From contig JAODGL010000123.1 of assembly GCA_025464585.1 (NCBI GenBank), positions 557 to 9,670 on the forward strand: a DNA stretch of 9,114 nucleotides, in the 5' to 3' direction. Shown in pieces: positions 1 to 6,955 of the stretch (position 1 is the stretch's first letter; each line of letters opens with the position of its first letter). The notes beneath the pieces were generated by a model. The model saw only the letters and a list, made by a program, of their open reading frames with translations. It made no database searches and was not told where the DNA came from. The translations under genes were made by a program, and so were the position numbers. The stretch is from Methanosarcinales archaeon (lineage in GTDB: Archaea > Halobacteriota > Syntropharchaeia > Alkanophagales > Methanospirareceae).

Positions 1-942
1 GGTGGTGCGGGGATAATAACGAATGAAGACTATGGCAATGCGCAGTTAGCGAGAGGCGCAGAAGCGACGATAAGAGCGAGAATTATGCCTTTATTGGACG
101 GTGGTAAAATACCTGTCGTTTGCGGATATACCGGTGAAACGAAGAAGGGGATAATAACAACGTTGGGTAGAGGTGGGTCTGACTACACCGCCACCATAAT
201 TGGTGCGGCGATAGATGCTGATGAAATATGGCTCTGGAAAGAAACGGAGGGGATAATGAGTGCAGACCCCAAGATAATACGGAATGCAAGAAAGATACCC
301 TATATCTCATACGCAGAGGCGATGGAACTATCTTATTTCGGCGCTTCTGTTCTTCATCCAAGGGCAATAGAACCTGCAATGAGAAAAAGGATACCGATAC
401 GTGTGAAAAATTTACTCAAGCCTGAAGATAAGGGCACGCTTATTGGTGAGGAGCCGGAAAAAACAAAAAAGGCTGCCAAAGCCATTACTCTCATTGAAAA
501 CACTTCTATTATCAATATCGCTGGGGCAGGTGTGAGGAGCATATCAGACGTTGCAGCACGTATATTCTCGGTCTTAGCCGCTAAGGGGGTGGACATCATA
601 ATGATAAGTCAGGGTTCGTCGGAAAGAACAATATCTATCGTTATAGATAGCGCGCAATTGGACCGAGCGGTTGGCGCGATACAGAGCATGAACGCAGGTG
701 GCACCGTGATTCGCGACTTCACATCCAATAGCAACGTCTGCGCAATGGGTGTTGTGGGAGCAGAAATGGCGGGAACACCGGGAGTTGCCGGGAAAGTCTT
801 TTCCGCTCTTGGTAAAGAAGGAATAAGCGTGATAATGATCTCGCAAGGCAGCTCAGAGTTCAATATCTCTTTTGTGGTAAAAAAGGAAGATGCTTATAAG
901 GCAGCGCAAGCGATACACGATGTCTTTGAGATGGGTGTATAG
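1..942 (+). CDS. lysC: Aspartate kinase, 5'-truncated by the window edge
   Basis: Phosphorylates L-aspartate with ATP, the first step toward lysine, threonine and methionine. The frame is open from base 1, giving 313 residues of a protein that is usually about 460, so roughly 150 N-terminal residues lie outside the window. The visible start (GGAGIITNED, then GNAQLARGAEAT) belongs to the amino acid kinase domain, followed by VVCGYTGETKKG, TTLGRGGSDYTA and the ATP/aspartate-binding stretch ending in LSYFGASVLHPRA. Two ACT domains follow, each carrying the phrase IMISQGSSE; in this family they bind the feedback inhibitor (lysine or threonine), but which one cannot be told from sequence. The gene ends with TAG at 940-942. 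The ATG at 85 is internal, because homology runs upstream of it. Recognition is strong; the symbol lysC is conventional (also called ask). Confidence 0.95.
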   Translation, partial: GGAGIITNEDYGNAQLARGAEATIRARIMPLLDGGKIPVVCGYTGETKKGIITTLGRGGSDYTATIIGAAIDADEIWLWKETEGIMSADPKIIRNARKIPYISYAEAMELSYFGASVLHPRAIEPAMRKRIPIRVKNLLKPEDKGTLIGEEPEKTKKAAKAITLIENTSIINIAGAGVRSISDVAARIFSVLAAKGVDIIMISQGSSERTISIVIDSAQLDRAVGAIQSMNAGGTVIRDFTSNSNVCAMGVVGAEMAGTPGVAGKVFSALGKEGISVIMISQGSSEFNISFVVKKEDAYKAAQAIHDVFEMGV

Positions 943-967
943 TTAAAATACAATAAAATAGATATAG

Positions 968-975
968 TATTTATC
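968..975 (+). promoter_or_regulatory. Possible TATA box for lonB
   Basis: The 77-base gap between the kinase and lonB is AT-rich. TATTTATC at 968-975 would place a transcription start near 997, leaving a short leader that contains the GGTGA ribosome-binding site at 1011-1015, four bases before the lonB ATG. A second AT-rich stretch (CTTAAATTTAA, 984-994) would start transcription inside or after that ribosome-binding site, so it is the weaker candidate. Read-through from the kinase gene is also possible. Confidence 0.4.
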
Positions 976-1019
976 TTATGAAACTTAAATTTAATGTGGA
1001 ATAAAAAGAAGGTGACGAC

Positions 1020-2960
1020 ATGACAGAATCAAACGAGGAGCAAGTGGAAACCGGGCTGTTAGCAGGTGTTGAAATAAAAACGACCGAGGATGTAGAAGTT
1101 CCGAAGTTGCTGATTGATCAGGTGATAGGGCAGGAACACGCCGTGGAAGTGATAAAGAAAGCTGCTAAGCAGAGAAGACACGTGATGCTGATAGGCACTC
1201 CAGGCACCGGGAAGTCAATGCTTGGAAGTAGCATGGCGGAATTGCTGCCAAAGGAGGAATTACAGGATATATTGGTATATCCCAACCCAGAGGATAAAAA
1301 CGCACCAAAGATAAGGGTTGTTCCTTATGGTAAGGGGAAAGAAATAGTGGATGCACAGAAGGTAGAAGTGAGAAAACGCATTCAGATGCGAAGTACTTTT
1401 CTCATGTTCACTTTCTTCCTCATTATAGGCATGGGTTTTATTTATGCATTACAATTCAGTCCAGTTAAGGTTGAGTACATTTTTTGGTCAATGATTGCCG
1501 CTACGCTTTTACTTTTGGTGTTCCGCTGGATGATGCCGAAGGAGGAGGCGATGATGCCGAAGTTGCTCGTTTCCAATTTCGGACATGAGACTGCGCCTTT
1601 CATAGATGCAACGGGAGCGCATTCCGGAGCTCTGCTCGGCGATGTCAGGCATGACCCATACCAGTCAGGAGGATTGGAGACGCCAGCACACGATAGAGTA
1701 GAGGCGGGCGCTATCCACAAGGCGCATAAAGGCGTTCTTTTCATTGATGAGATAAACACGCTCAGGATAGAAGCGCAGCAGAACCTGCTCACGGCATTGC
1801 AGGAGAAGGAGTATCCGATAACAGGGCAATCAGAGAGAAGTGCGGGAGCTATGGTGAAAACTGAACCGGTTCCCTGTGATTTCATCATGGTCGCTGCTGG
1901 CAATCTGGATGCCGTAGCTGGTATGCATCCCGCCCTCCGTTCTCGAATCAAGGGCTATGGATACGAGATATACATGAAGGATACGATGGACGATACCGCA
2001 GAGAACAGAAAAAAACTTGTCAGGTTCATCGCCCAGGAAGTGAAGCGAGACAAAAAGATACCCCATTTTGATAGAAGTGGCGTGGAAGAGATAATAAGGG
2101 AAGCGAGAAGAAGGTCTGGTAGAAAAGGACATCTTACTTTGATCCTGAGGGACCTGGGGGGACTGGTGCGTGTAGCTGGGGATATTGCCCGCGCAGAAGG
2201 TGCTAAATATGTAACTGGAGAACATGTGATAAATGCAAAGGCGATGGCAAAATCCGTGGAGCAGCAGGTGGCTGATGAATACCTGGAGCACAAGAAGGAT
2301 TATAAATTGTTCAAAACCGAGGGGTTTGAAGTAGGCAAGGTGAACGGACTCGCGGTGGTTGGGGATTCCGGTGTTATGCTTCCAATAATCGCAGAAGTTA
2401 CACCAGCGCAATCAAAGGAGGAAGGGAGGGTAATAGCAACGGGTAGATTGCAGGAAATAGCACAGGAAGCAGTGCAAAACGTATCCGCGGTATTCAAGAA
2501 GTTCACCGGGAAGGACATATCCACGAAAGACATCCATATTCAATTTGTAGGCACGCATGAAGGAGTAGAGGGCGATTCAGCCTCTATTTCCGTTGCCACT
2601 GCGGTTATTTCTTCTCTGGAGAATATTCCGGTGGACCAGAGTGTGGCGATGACAGGTTCTCTCTCCGTGCGAGGCGATGTTTTGCCCGTGGGAGGAATAA
2701 CGCCGAAGGTGGAGGCTGCTGCGCAGGCAGGCATTAAAGAAGTATTGATTCCACAGTCAAACCTGAATGATGTGCTTATCGAGGAGAGGTATAAGGATAA
2801 AGTGAAGATAATACCCGTGGTGACAATAGAGGACGTGCTTGAGCATGTTTTAGTGGGTAAACTGAAGAAGAAGTTCATAGAGAAGATAAAGAGTTTCACA
2901 ACGGGCGTTGAGAAGATTATTCCGGAAAGTGTTGTGGATAAACGTGTGATTCAGCAATAA
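1020..2960 (+). CDS. lonB: Archaeal membrane-anchored ATP-dependent protease LonB
   Basis: ATP-driven serine protease that degrades damaged and regulatory proteins at the inner face of the archaeal membrane. The 646 residues show, in order: Walker A GTPGTGKS (59-66); two hydrophobic segments at about 126-145 and 153-170, which are the membrane anchor that archaeal LonB carries between Walker A and B; Walker B VLFIDEI (239-245); the AAA+ sensor region AAGNLDAVAGMHPALRSRI (292-310); and a C-terminal S16 peptidase domain with catalytic Ser520 in EGDSAS and Lys563 in GGITPKVEAA. This is the full family length. The bacterial LonA N-terminal substrate domain is absent, as expected for LonB. The ATG is supported by GGTGA at 1011-1015. 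The gene stands alone between the kinase and an unrelated small gene. No damage or frameshift is visible, and the call is secure. Confidence 0.97.
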   Translation: MTESNEEQVETGLLAGVEIKTTEDVEVPKLLIDQVIGQEHAVEVIKKAAKQRRHVMLIGTPGTGKSMLGSSMAELLPKEELQDILVYPNPEDKNAPKIRVVPYGKGKEIVDAQKVEVRKRIQMRSTFLMFTFFLIIGMGFIYALQFSPVKVEYIFWSMIAATLLLLVFRWMMPKEEAMMPKLLVSNFGHETAPFIDATGAHSGALLGDVRHDPYQSGGLETPAHDRVEAGAIHKAHKGVLFIDEINTLRIEAQQNLLTALQEKEYPITGQSERSAGAMVKTEPVPCDFIMVAAGNLDAVAGMHPALRSRIKGYGYEIYMKDTMDDTAENRKKLVRFIAQEVKRDKKIPHFDRSGVEEIIREARRRSGRKGHLTLILRDLGGLVRVAGDIARAEGAKYVTGEHVINAKAMAKSVEQQVADEYLEHKKDYKLFKTEGFEVGKVNGLAVVGDSGVMLPIIAEVTPAQSKEEGRVIATGRLQEIAQEAVQNVSAVFKKFTGKDISTKDIHIQFVGTHEGVEGDSASISVATAVISSLENIPVDQSVAMTGSLSVRGDVLPVGGITPKVEAAAQAGIKEVLIPQSNLNDVLIEERYKDKVKIIPVVTIEDVLEHVLVGKLKKKFIEKIKSFTTGVEKIIPESVVDKRVIQQ

Positions 2961-2971
2961 ACTCTTTTTAT
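2961..2971 (+). terminator. Probable T-rich terminator of lonB
   Basis: ACTCTTTTTAT directly follows the lonB stop. Archaeal transcription commonly ends at runs of five or more T on the non-template strand, and there are five here (2965-2969). No strong hairpin precedes it, which archaea do not need. Confidence 0.5.
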
Positions 2972-2974
2972 AAC

Positions 2975-3001
2975 CACAAGATTACACAGAGTTTTCACGA
3001 G
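2975..3001 (+). repeat. Short quasi-periodic CAC(A/G)AG motif
   Basis: CACAAG (2975-2980), CACAGAG (2985-2991) and CACGAG (2996-3001) recur with starts 10 and 11 bases apart, preceded by AAC. From memory, similar AACCACAGAG..CACAGAG intergenic sequences are scattered through many environmental prokaryotic genomes; their function is unknown to me. Only one cluster is present here, between lonB and the next promoter. Confidence 0.35.
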
Positions 3002-3034
3002 AATCTAAAACTATGGCGATGGTTTCAACAAGTA

Positions 3035-3043
3035 TTTATATAA
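3035..3043 (+). promoter_or_regulatory. Strong TATA box, likely leaderless transcript
   Basis: TTTATATAA at 3035-3043, preceded by the purine-rich AACAAG that could act as a BRE, is a near-ideal archaeal core promoter. A start site 25-27 bases beyond its centre falls at about 3065, within a few bases of the ATG at 3069. There is no Shine-Dalgarno sequence in front of that ATG, so a leaderless message is the simplest reading. Confidence 0.7.
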
Positions 3044-3068
3044 CCATGAATAGATATAGTTATACTAC

Positions 3069-3428
3069 ATGTTTATGACAGCTATAACTTACACGGAACT
3101 AAATGCACCTTTTCGGAAGGGACTGAGGAACGGCAACTGGAGAAAGCTGAGATACCTGGATAAAGCGCTATACAGAGCGGCGATGTGGTACGCGAAACGC
3201 CGTTGTATAGTCAACGAGAAGCTTGTAGAGAAGCTTTTGGGGCTTATAGAAAGGTTAAAGGAGACGAAGGGGATGCGAATATTTAAAAAGGGATTTGAAA
3301 TAGCGGCTGAACTCCTTCAGAAGGGGGAAGAGAGCGGGGTGTTTGTATGGGCGCCGGGGTTAAAAGGCTGGCTCAGAGACCCTGATTATATATTCTGGCT
3401 GGGGATTTGCCATTTTAAAAAAGAATGA
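3069..3428 (+). CDS. Unknown 119-residue basic protein
   Basis: I do not recognise this protein. It is basic and mostly helical in appearance, with an N-terminal part rich in Arg and Lys (RKGLRNGNWRKLRYLDKAL), a central amphipathic helix-rich part (about 50-90), and an aromatic C-terminal stretch with regularly placed Trp and Tyr (VFVWAPGLKGWLRDPDYIFW). There is no signal peptide, and the short hydrophobic end (WLGIC) is too brief to be a clear membrane span. It has its own TATA box with the start placed for leaderless translation; ATG codons at 3069 and 3075 are both possible, the first fitting the promoter spacing slightly better. It lies 32 bases before the glycosyltransferase gene and could be co-transcribed with it. 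Codon use resembles that of the neighbours, so it is probably a real gene. Confidence 0.7.
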   Translation: MFMTAITYTELNAPFRKGLRNGNWRKLRYLDKALYRAAMWYAKRRCIVNEKLVEKLLGLIERLKETKGMRIFKKGFEIAAELLQKGEESGVFVWAPGLKGWLRDPDYIFWLGICHFKKE

Positions 3429-3460
3429 GAAAGGGAAGCCTGGTTGGGATGAGATAAAAG

Positions 3461-4348
3461 ATGAAAACACTTGCAGCAATTCCGTGTTACAATGAAGAAC
3501 TGGCAATTGGAAGCGTGGTTCTAAAGGCAAGAAAGCAAGTTGACGAAGTTTTGGTGGTGGACGATGGTTCAACGGATGCGACTGCGGAGATTGCGTGTGA
3601 GGCAGGGGCAAAGATTATATCTCATAAAATAAACGAAGGTAAGGGTGCTGCGATAAAGTCAGCCTTAGGATATGTGGCAGGAAATGGTTTTGATGTACTT
3701 GTACTACTCGATGGAGACGCTCAGCACGACCCAAATCAAATCCCTTTGCTCATAAAACCGCTTCAAGATGGCAATGCTGACATAGCTATTGGATTCAGGG
3801 GTCTAAAGCAAATGCCCTTTTACAGAAGAATTGGAAGGATAGTGCTTGATTATACAACGGGAATTAGAGGGATGGCTACCGACTCGCAGTCCGGGTTCAG
3901 AGCGCTAAATCGCAGGGCTTTTGAGGCATTAAAGCCAGAAAATCTGCGAGGAAATGGATTTTCAATCGAATCTGAGATGATATTAGCAGCAAAAGAGCAA
4001 AAGTTAAGAATTCAAGAAGTTCCGATTACATGCAACTATGGAAACGGTAAGACATCGACAAAAAATCCTGTTTCGCATGGCTTTGGTGTGCTCGGTTCTA
4101 TCATTCAGTTAATAGCAGAGAAAAGACCTCTGGTATTCATGGGAATCCCGGGATTAGTGCTCATTATGATAGGGTTCTTCTTCGGTTTGAAACTCTTGCA
4201 GTTATATAACCAATCGGGCTATTTCTCCATGCCGTTCACGATGCTTGCAGGATTCTTCATTATTTTAGGTGCATTTGGAGTATTCATGGGATTGGTGCTA
4301 AATGTTATTTCGAGGTTGGTTGAGAAGAGGGAAGGAAGTGCGATATAA
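3461..4348 (+). CDS. Family 2 glycosyltransferase, dolichyl-phosphate mannose synthase-like, membrane-anchored
   Basis: Inverting GT-A glycosyltransferase that most likely moves a sugar from a nucleotide-sugar donor to a polyprenyl (dolichyl) phosphate or glycan on the cytoplasmic side of the membrane. The 295 residues begin with the donor-binding phrases IPCYNEE (7-13) and VVDDGSTDAT (32-41), then NEGKGAAI (58-65) and the metal-binding DXD motif in LLDGDAQHDP (82-91). SQSGFRALNRRAF (142-154) is typical of the DPM-like acceptor region. Two hydrophobic segments at about 224-245 and 257-283 form a C-terminal membrane anchor, also usual for archaeal members acting in N-glycosylation. It starts at ATG 3461 with only a weak upstream purine stretch (GGGATGAGAT, 3446-3455). 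It is intact, unlike the glycan genes downstream. The exact sugar and acceptor cannot be read from sequence. Confidence 0.9.
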   Translation: MKTLAAIPCYNEELAIGSVVLKARKQVDEVLVVDDGSTDATAEIACEAGAKIISHKINEGKGAAIKSALGYVAGNGFDVLVLLDGDAQHDPNQIPLLIKPLQDGNADIAIGFRGLKQMPFYRRIGRIVLDYTTGIRGMATDSQSGFRALNRRAFEALKPENLRGNGFSIESEMILAAKEQKLRIQEVPITCNYGNGKTSTKNPVSHGFGVLGSIIQLIAEKRPLVFMGIPGLVLIMIGFFFGLKLLQLYNQSGYFSMPFTMLAGFFIILGAFGVFMGLVLNVISRLVEKREGSAI

Positions 4349-4353
4349 AAGAG

Positions 4354-4676
4354 ATGAAATTATCATTCCTTTCAAATGAGAGGAAAGTACGAATTGCAGC
4401 CAAGGAAGAGGGGTTTTTGTTGCGGGGACAGTAGGAGTAATACTAAGGGGAATGAACCAGGGCTGTTTAACCAAAGAAGATGCGATGTGCATCCACGCAC
4501 TGGAAAATATTCTGCATTATGCATTGGTACTGGAATATAACTGGTGTCCAGTGGAGCTTGGGCTGACAACGCCATAGGATGAAGAACATGCGTATATGCA
4601 GTGTGTGGATCCGGGAAAGCCATATACCGAAGGAGGGGCTGTTATATTTAAATGCAGGAAATTTAGTGAGGAGTAG
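4354..4676 (+). pseudogene. TIGR04076-like small protein, decayed copy A
   Basis: This is the fullest of three relics of one gene in the window. ATG 4354 opens MKLSFLSNERKVRIAAKEEG, then the frame is lost. Homology resumes in another frame with VFVAGTVGVILRGMNQG, continues as MCIHALENILHYALVLEYNW and VELGLTTP, hits an in-frame TAG at 4575-4577, and goes on past it as HAYMQCVDPGKPYTEGG and AVIFKCRKF, ending at TAG 4674-4676. So at least one frameshift and one nonsense codon separate the pieces. The pattern CxHAL..., ELGL, AYxQCxDPGxPYTEGGxVIFK matches what I recall of TIGR04076 proteins, small proteins of unknown function. It fills most of the 345-base gap between the glycosyltransferase and the next fragment. 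Confidence 0.75.
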
Positions 4677-4679
4677 ACA

Positions 4680-4887
4680 GAAACGAAAGGAATATGGAAT
4701 TCCTTGAGAAATATCAGGTAAAAAAAATCCTTGCCGATTTAGCGGGGAAAGGAGAATGGTATGACGAATTTAACGGTAAAGAGATGGTCATCAACCTTGC
4801 AGCCCAAATTTCAGCTCCCGATTACGAACCTTCCTGCAGGAACATTGTTCTTACCACGGAGAACGTTATTGAAGCTGGTAGGCAGAA
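4680..4887 (+). pseudogene. Fragment of an NAD-dependent sugar epimerase/dehydratase
   Basis: The frame through ATG 4694 reads FLEKYQVKKILADLAGKGEW, then MVINLAAQISAPDYEP and NIVLTTENVIEAGRQN. This is the segment of extended short-chain epimerases/dehydratases around the conserved INLAAQ strand and the N-V-x-x-T-E-N-V-I-E-A helix, which follow the NAD-binding first half of the Rossmann fold. The GxxGxxG nucleotide loop upstream and the catalytic YxxxK downstream are both missing, so it is truncated at both ends and cannot be active. Homology appears to begin a few codons before ATG 4694. It remains in frame with the next gene, giving an apparent 156-residue fusion that I regard as accidental. 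The likely role of the ancestor was making a nucleotide sugar. Confidence 0.75.
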
Positions 4888-4932
4888 TATATTTTATAAG
4901 TCAGAGGTTTTAGTAATATTAAAGGGTGGAGA
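4887..4932 (+). promoter_or_regulatory. Probable promoter and ribosome-binding site for the small protein/protease pair
   Basis: ATATATTTTATAAG at 4887-4900 is a good TATA candidate directly after the epimerase homology ends; it predicts transcription starting near 4922. GGTGGAG at 4925-4931 is a good Shine-Dalgarno sequence five bases before the ATG at 4937. Together they decide that the gene starts at 4937, not at the upstream ATG 4694. Confidence 0.6.
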
Positions 4933-4936
4933 GAAG

Positions 4937-5164
4937 ATGGTAAAGGTGGAGGAGATAAGGAGGAAGTATAAGGACGAATGGGTGCTTGCAGAAGTTTTAG
5001 ATGAGGATGAGTTCGGGCAGCCAACCGAGGTTGAACTGATAGCACACAGTAAAGCAAGAGAGGAGATATATGATGCGCTAAAGGAGACGAAGGGGAAGTA
5101 CACATACCAATTTTATACAGGTGAAATACCAAAGAAGGGATATGCAGCGGCATTCAATGGCTAA
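4937..5164 (+). CDS. Small protein paired with the aspartyl protease
   Basis: A 75-residue protein with no catalytic motif that I recognise. It reads as an alternating strand/helix domain: EWVLAEVLDEDEFGQPTEVE (a beta hairpin), then IAHSKAREEIYDAL (a helix) and YTYQFYTGEIPKKGYAAAF (a final strand). The phrase IAHSK.REEIYDAL..TKG with a terminal Y.FYTGEIPK recalls small uncharacterised proteins, similar in layout to DUF5678, which I remember being encoded just upstream of retropepsin-like proteases in archaea and bacteria; that is recollection, not a search. The start at 4937 is chosen because a TATA box and Shine-Dalgarno sequence sit right in front of it, while the codons before it are epimerase remnant. 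Its stop overlaps the protease start by 8 bases, so the two are co-translated and probably act together. The partner role is inference. Confidence 0.75.
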   Translation: MVKVEEIRRKYKDEWVLAEVLDEDEFGQPTEVELIAHSKAREEIYDALKETKGKYTYQFYTGEIPKKGYAAAFNG

Positions 5165-5477
5165 ATATAAAATTGATCCGGAAGCACCTCTAATCGTGTT
5201 AAGCGTTACCATGCGAGGAGAAGATATTGAGAAGAAGCTCGATATGGCACTCGATACTGGAGCGACACACACGACGATCCCCTGGGAAGTTGCAGAGGTA
5301 TTAGGATATGAACCGGCGGTATCAGAAGATAGGGTTACTATGGTTACTGCAAGCGGAGTTGAAAGAGTTCCATTAATCACCTTAAAGTCTATAAGTGTGC
5401 TGGGGAAAGATGCAGATAACATTCAGACGATTGTCCATAATCTACCAGAGAAGAGTTATGTAGATGGTTTGCTGTGA
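5157..5477 (+). CDS. Retropepsin-like aspartyl protease, probably C-terminally clipped
   Basis: The 106 residues carry the retropepsin active-site phrase ALDTGATHTTIP with catalytic Asp33 in DTGAT, preceded by a strand (LIVLSVTMRG) and followed by VTASGVERVPLITLKSI, the flap-like hairpin and second strand of the fold. Such one-domain proteases work as dimers. The protein stops after LPEKSYVDGLL; family members usually continue with a G-L-N/D-F-L-type strand and a short tail, so about 20 residues may be missing. The stop TGA is followed at once by TAG and TAA in the same frame. ATG 5157 is preferred over the GTG at 5121 because it begins MAKYKIDPEAP and overlaps the preceding gene by the usual few bases. 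Whether the clipped enzyme folds is unknown; the natural substrate is not evident. Confidence 0.75.
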   Translation: MAKYKIDPEAPLIVLSVTMRGEDIEKKLDMALDTGATHTTIPWEVAEVLGYEPAVSEDRVTMVTASGVERVPLITLKSISVLGKDADNIQTIVHNLPEKSYVDGLL

Positions 5478-5499
5478 TAGTAAAAGGTAAGAATAAGGA

Positions 5500-6104
5500 A
5501 TGAAGAGAATCGCAATAGTTTTACCGGGAACACGATTGTGGATGCAGTGTATCAGAATTTAAGTATCAGCGATGACGGGATGGATCCTTTGAACGAACTC
5601 GAACTCAGCCCGGAGGGATATTTTTTGGCGACTGCGCACAGGCAGGAGAATGTAGATGTTAAGAGCAGATTTGAGGGCATCATCAAAGGTTTAGAACTTG
5701 TTGCCAGGGAGTTTGACCTGCCTGTGGTTTATCCGGTACATCCAAGGGCGAGGAAGATGATGAATCTTTTTGGGTTGAGAACAATCGGTGTTGAACTCAT
5801 AGAACCCGTAGATTATCTTTCTTTTCTTCGATTAGAATCGGAAGCGAAATTGGTGTTGACGGATTCGGGCGGCGTGCAGGAGGAGACATGCATCCTCGGA
5901 GTGCCGTGCGTAACCCTGAGGGATAATACGGAAAGACCGGAAACCTTAGAAGTTGGCTCAAATCTCTTGGCAAGGACAAAGCCTGAGAGAATCTTGGAGA
6001 AGGTTAAAGTAATGCTGAATAGAGAAAACAACCGGGAGAATCCGTTTGGTGATGGAAGGGCTGGGGAGAGAATTGTTGAGATACTGAAGAGGGAATGTAA
6101 ATGA
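5500..6104 (+). pseudogene. wecB: UDP-N-acetylglucosamine 2-epimerase (non-hydrolysing), internally deleted
   Basis: The ancestor interconverts UDP-GlcNAc and UDP-ManNAc for surface glycans. ATG 5500 opens MKRIAIVLPGTR, the normal WecB N-terminus (..IVLGTRPE), then the frame ends at TAA 5560-5562. In another frame, starting at about 5523, comes TGNTIVDAVYQNL followed by a clean C-terminal half: ATAHRQENVD, VVYPVHPRA, EPVDYLSFL, VLTDSGGVQEE and LRDNTERPETLEVGSN, ending at TGA 6102-6104. Roughly 150 residues of the N-terminal Rossmann domain are gone. The remaining part holds most UDP-contacting motifs but cannot form the two-domain active site. A GTG at 5538 could still start a 188-residue product. 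The stop overlaps the next ATG (ATGA, 6101-6104). Confidence 0.85.
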
Positions 6105-6955
6105 TAAAAATAGAGGATTTAATCAAAGAAGGAGAATCAGAGACAGTAGAATTCAAACCATCTCTGTCCCAGATAGATAAGATAATTGAGAGCATTTCGG
6201 CATTTTCAAATACGAAAGGGGGAAGAGTACTCATTGGGGTGAGTGACAAAGGTGAAGTTCTCGTAGTAGATATCGGTAAAAGAACGATTGAAAATTTGGC
6301 AAATAAGATAAAACAGAGTACAGATCCGATTGTCTATCCATCAATTCGTGTTGAGAGAATTGATAACAAAAGAGTCATCGTTGTGGATGTTGAAGAAAGT
6401 AAACAAAAACCGGTTCTTGCTTCTGGAAGAGCGTATAGAAGGGTTGGAAGATCAAATCAGAAACTCGGATATGGGGAGATAAGGAATCTTGCTCTCAAGA
6501 CCTCAAAGGTTTACTGGGATGAGCAGCAAAGAAAGTGAATGGCGAAGTAAAACCAACCAATGCAGGAATACTGTTCTTTGGTAAGAATCCACAAAGATTT
6601 GTTCTTCAGTCGCAACTGAGACTTGCGAGATTTGCAGGTAAGAAATTAACTAAGGATTTCCTGGATAGACTGGATTGTTCAGGGGCTCTATGGGAGATGG
6701 TTGAGCATGCAGAGGATTTTGTCAGAAAAAATATGAGATTGTTTGGTTTCAGAACAGAGTACAGTTTCCAGAGAATTGACAAGTTGGAATATCCAATAAA
6801 AGCTCAAAAAAGGAAAGATTACAAACGCTGATTATGCTAAAATGTTTGAGATATCCAGAAACACAGCCACAAATGATTTATCTGATCTGGTTGAAAAAGG
6901 TTTGATAAAGAGAGTTGGCAGGGGAAGGGGGAGTTATTATGTACCAAACATCTGA
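6101..6955 (+). pseudogene. AlbA_2 (divergent AAA_4 / Schlafen-type) regulator, broken in three pieces
   Basis: Piece one (6101-6538) is a complete AlbA_2 putative DNA-binding domain: ESETVEFKPSLSQ, ISAFSNTKGGRVLIGVSD and KPVLASGRAYRRVG. It stops at TGA 6536-6538, just after SKVYWDEQQRK. Piece two begins in another frame at GTG 6535, VNGEVKPTNAGILFFGKNPQ, and runs to LEYPIKA near 6803. Piece three (about 6812-6955) is in the frame of piece one: ITNADYAKMFEISRNTATND, then LVEKGLIKRVGRGRGSYYV, a winged helix-turn-helix. Family proteins are about 450-500 residues; only some 285 codons remain, with the linker after WDEQ and the whole GHKL-like ATPase domain (normally after EYP..AxREAxxNAxxHRDY) deleted. 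The 145-residue first piece could still be translated. Its ATG overlaps the wecB stop. Confidence 0.8.

Noticed and set aside
1380..1530. Insertion or foreign segment inside the lonB AAA+ domain
   Set aside because: The hydrophobic stretch is the membrane anchor normally found at this place in archaeal LonB, and the frame is intact.
1442..2411. Long open frames on the minus strand (169 and 193 codons) opposite lonB
   Set aside because: They lie wholly antisense to a secure gene, have odd composition and show no recognisable domain; they are shadows of lonB codon use.
957..3060. The 12-base word AATAGATATAGT occurring upstream of lonB (957-968) and of the 119-residue gene (3049-3060)
   Set aside because: AT-rich and short; the two copies lie on different sides of their TATA candidates, so a shared regulatory role is not supported.
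5121..5159. GTG 5121 as the protease start
   Set aside because: It would add 12 residues read from inside the upstream gene with no family resemblance; ATG 5157 fits the overlap and the domain start.
4694..5164. A single 156-residue protein starting at ATG 4694
   Set aside because: The first part is an internal epimerase fragment and the second a separate small protein with its own TATA box and ribosome-binding site at 4937; the fusion looks accidental.
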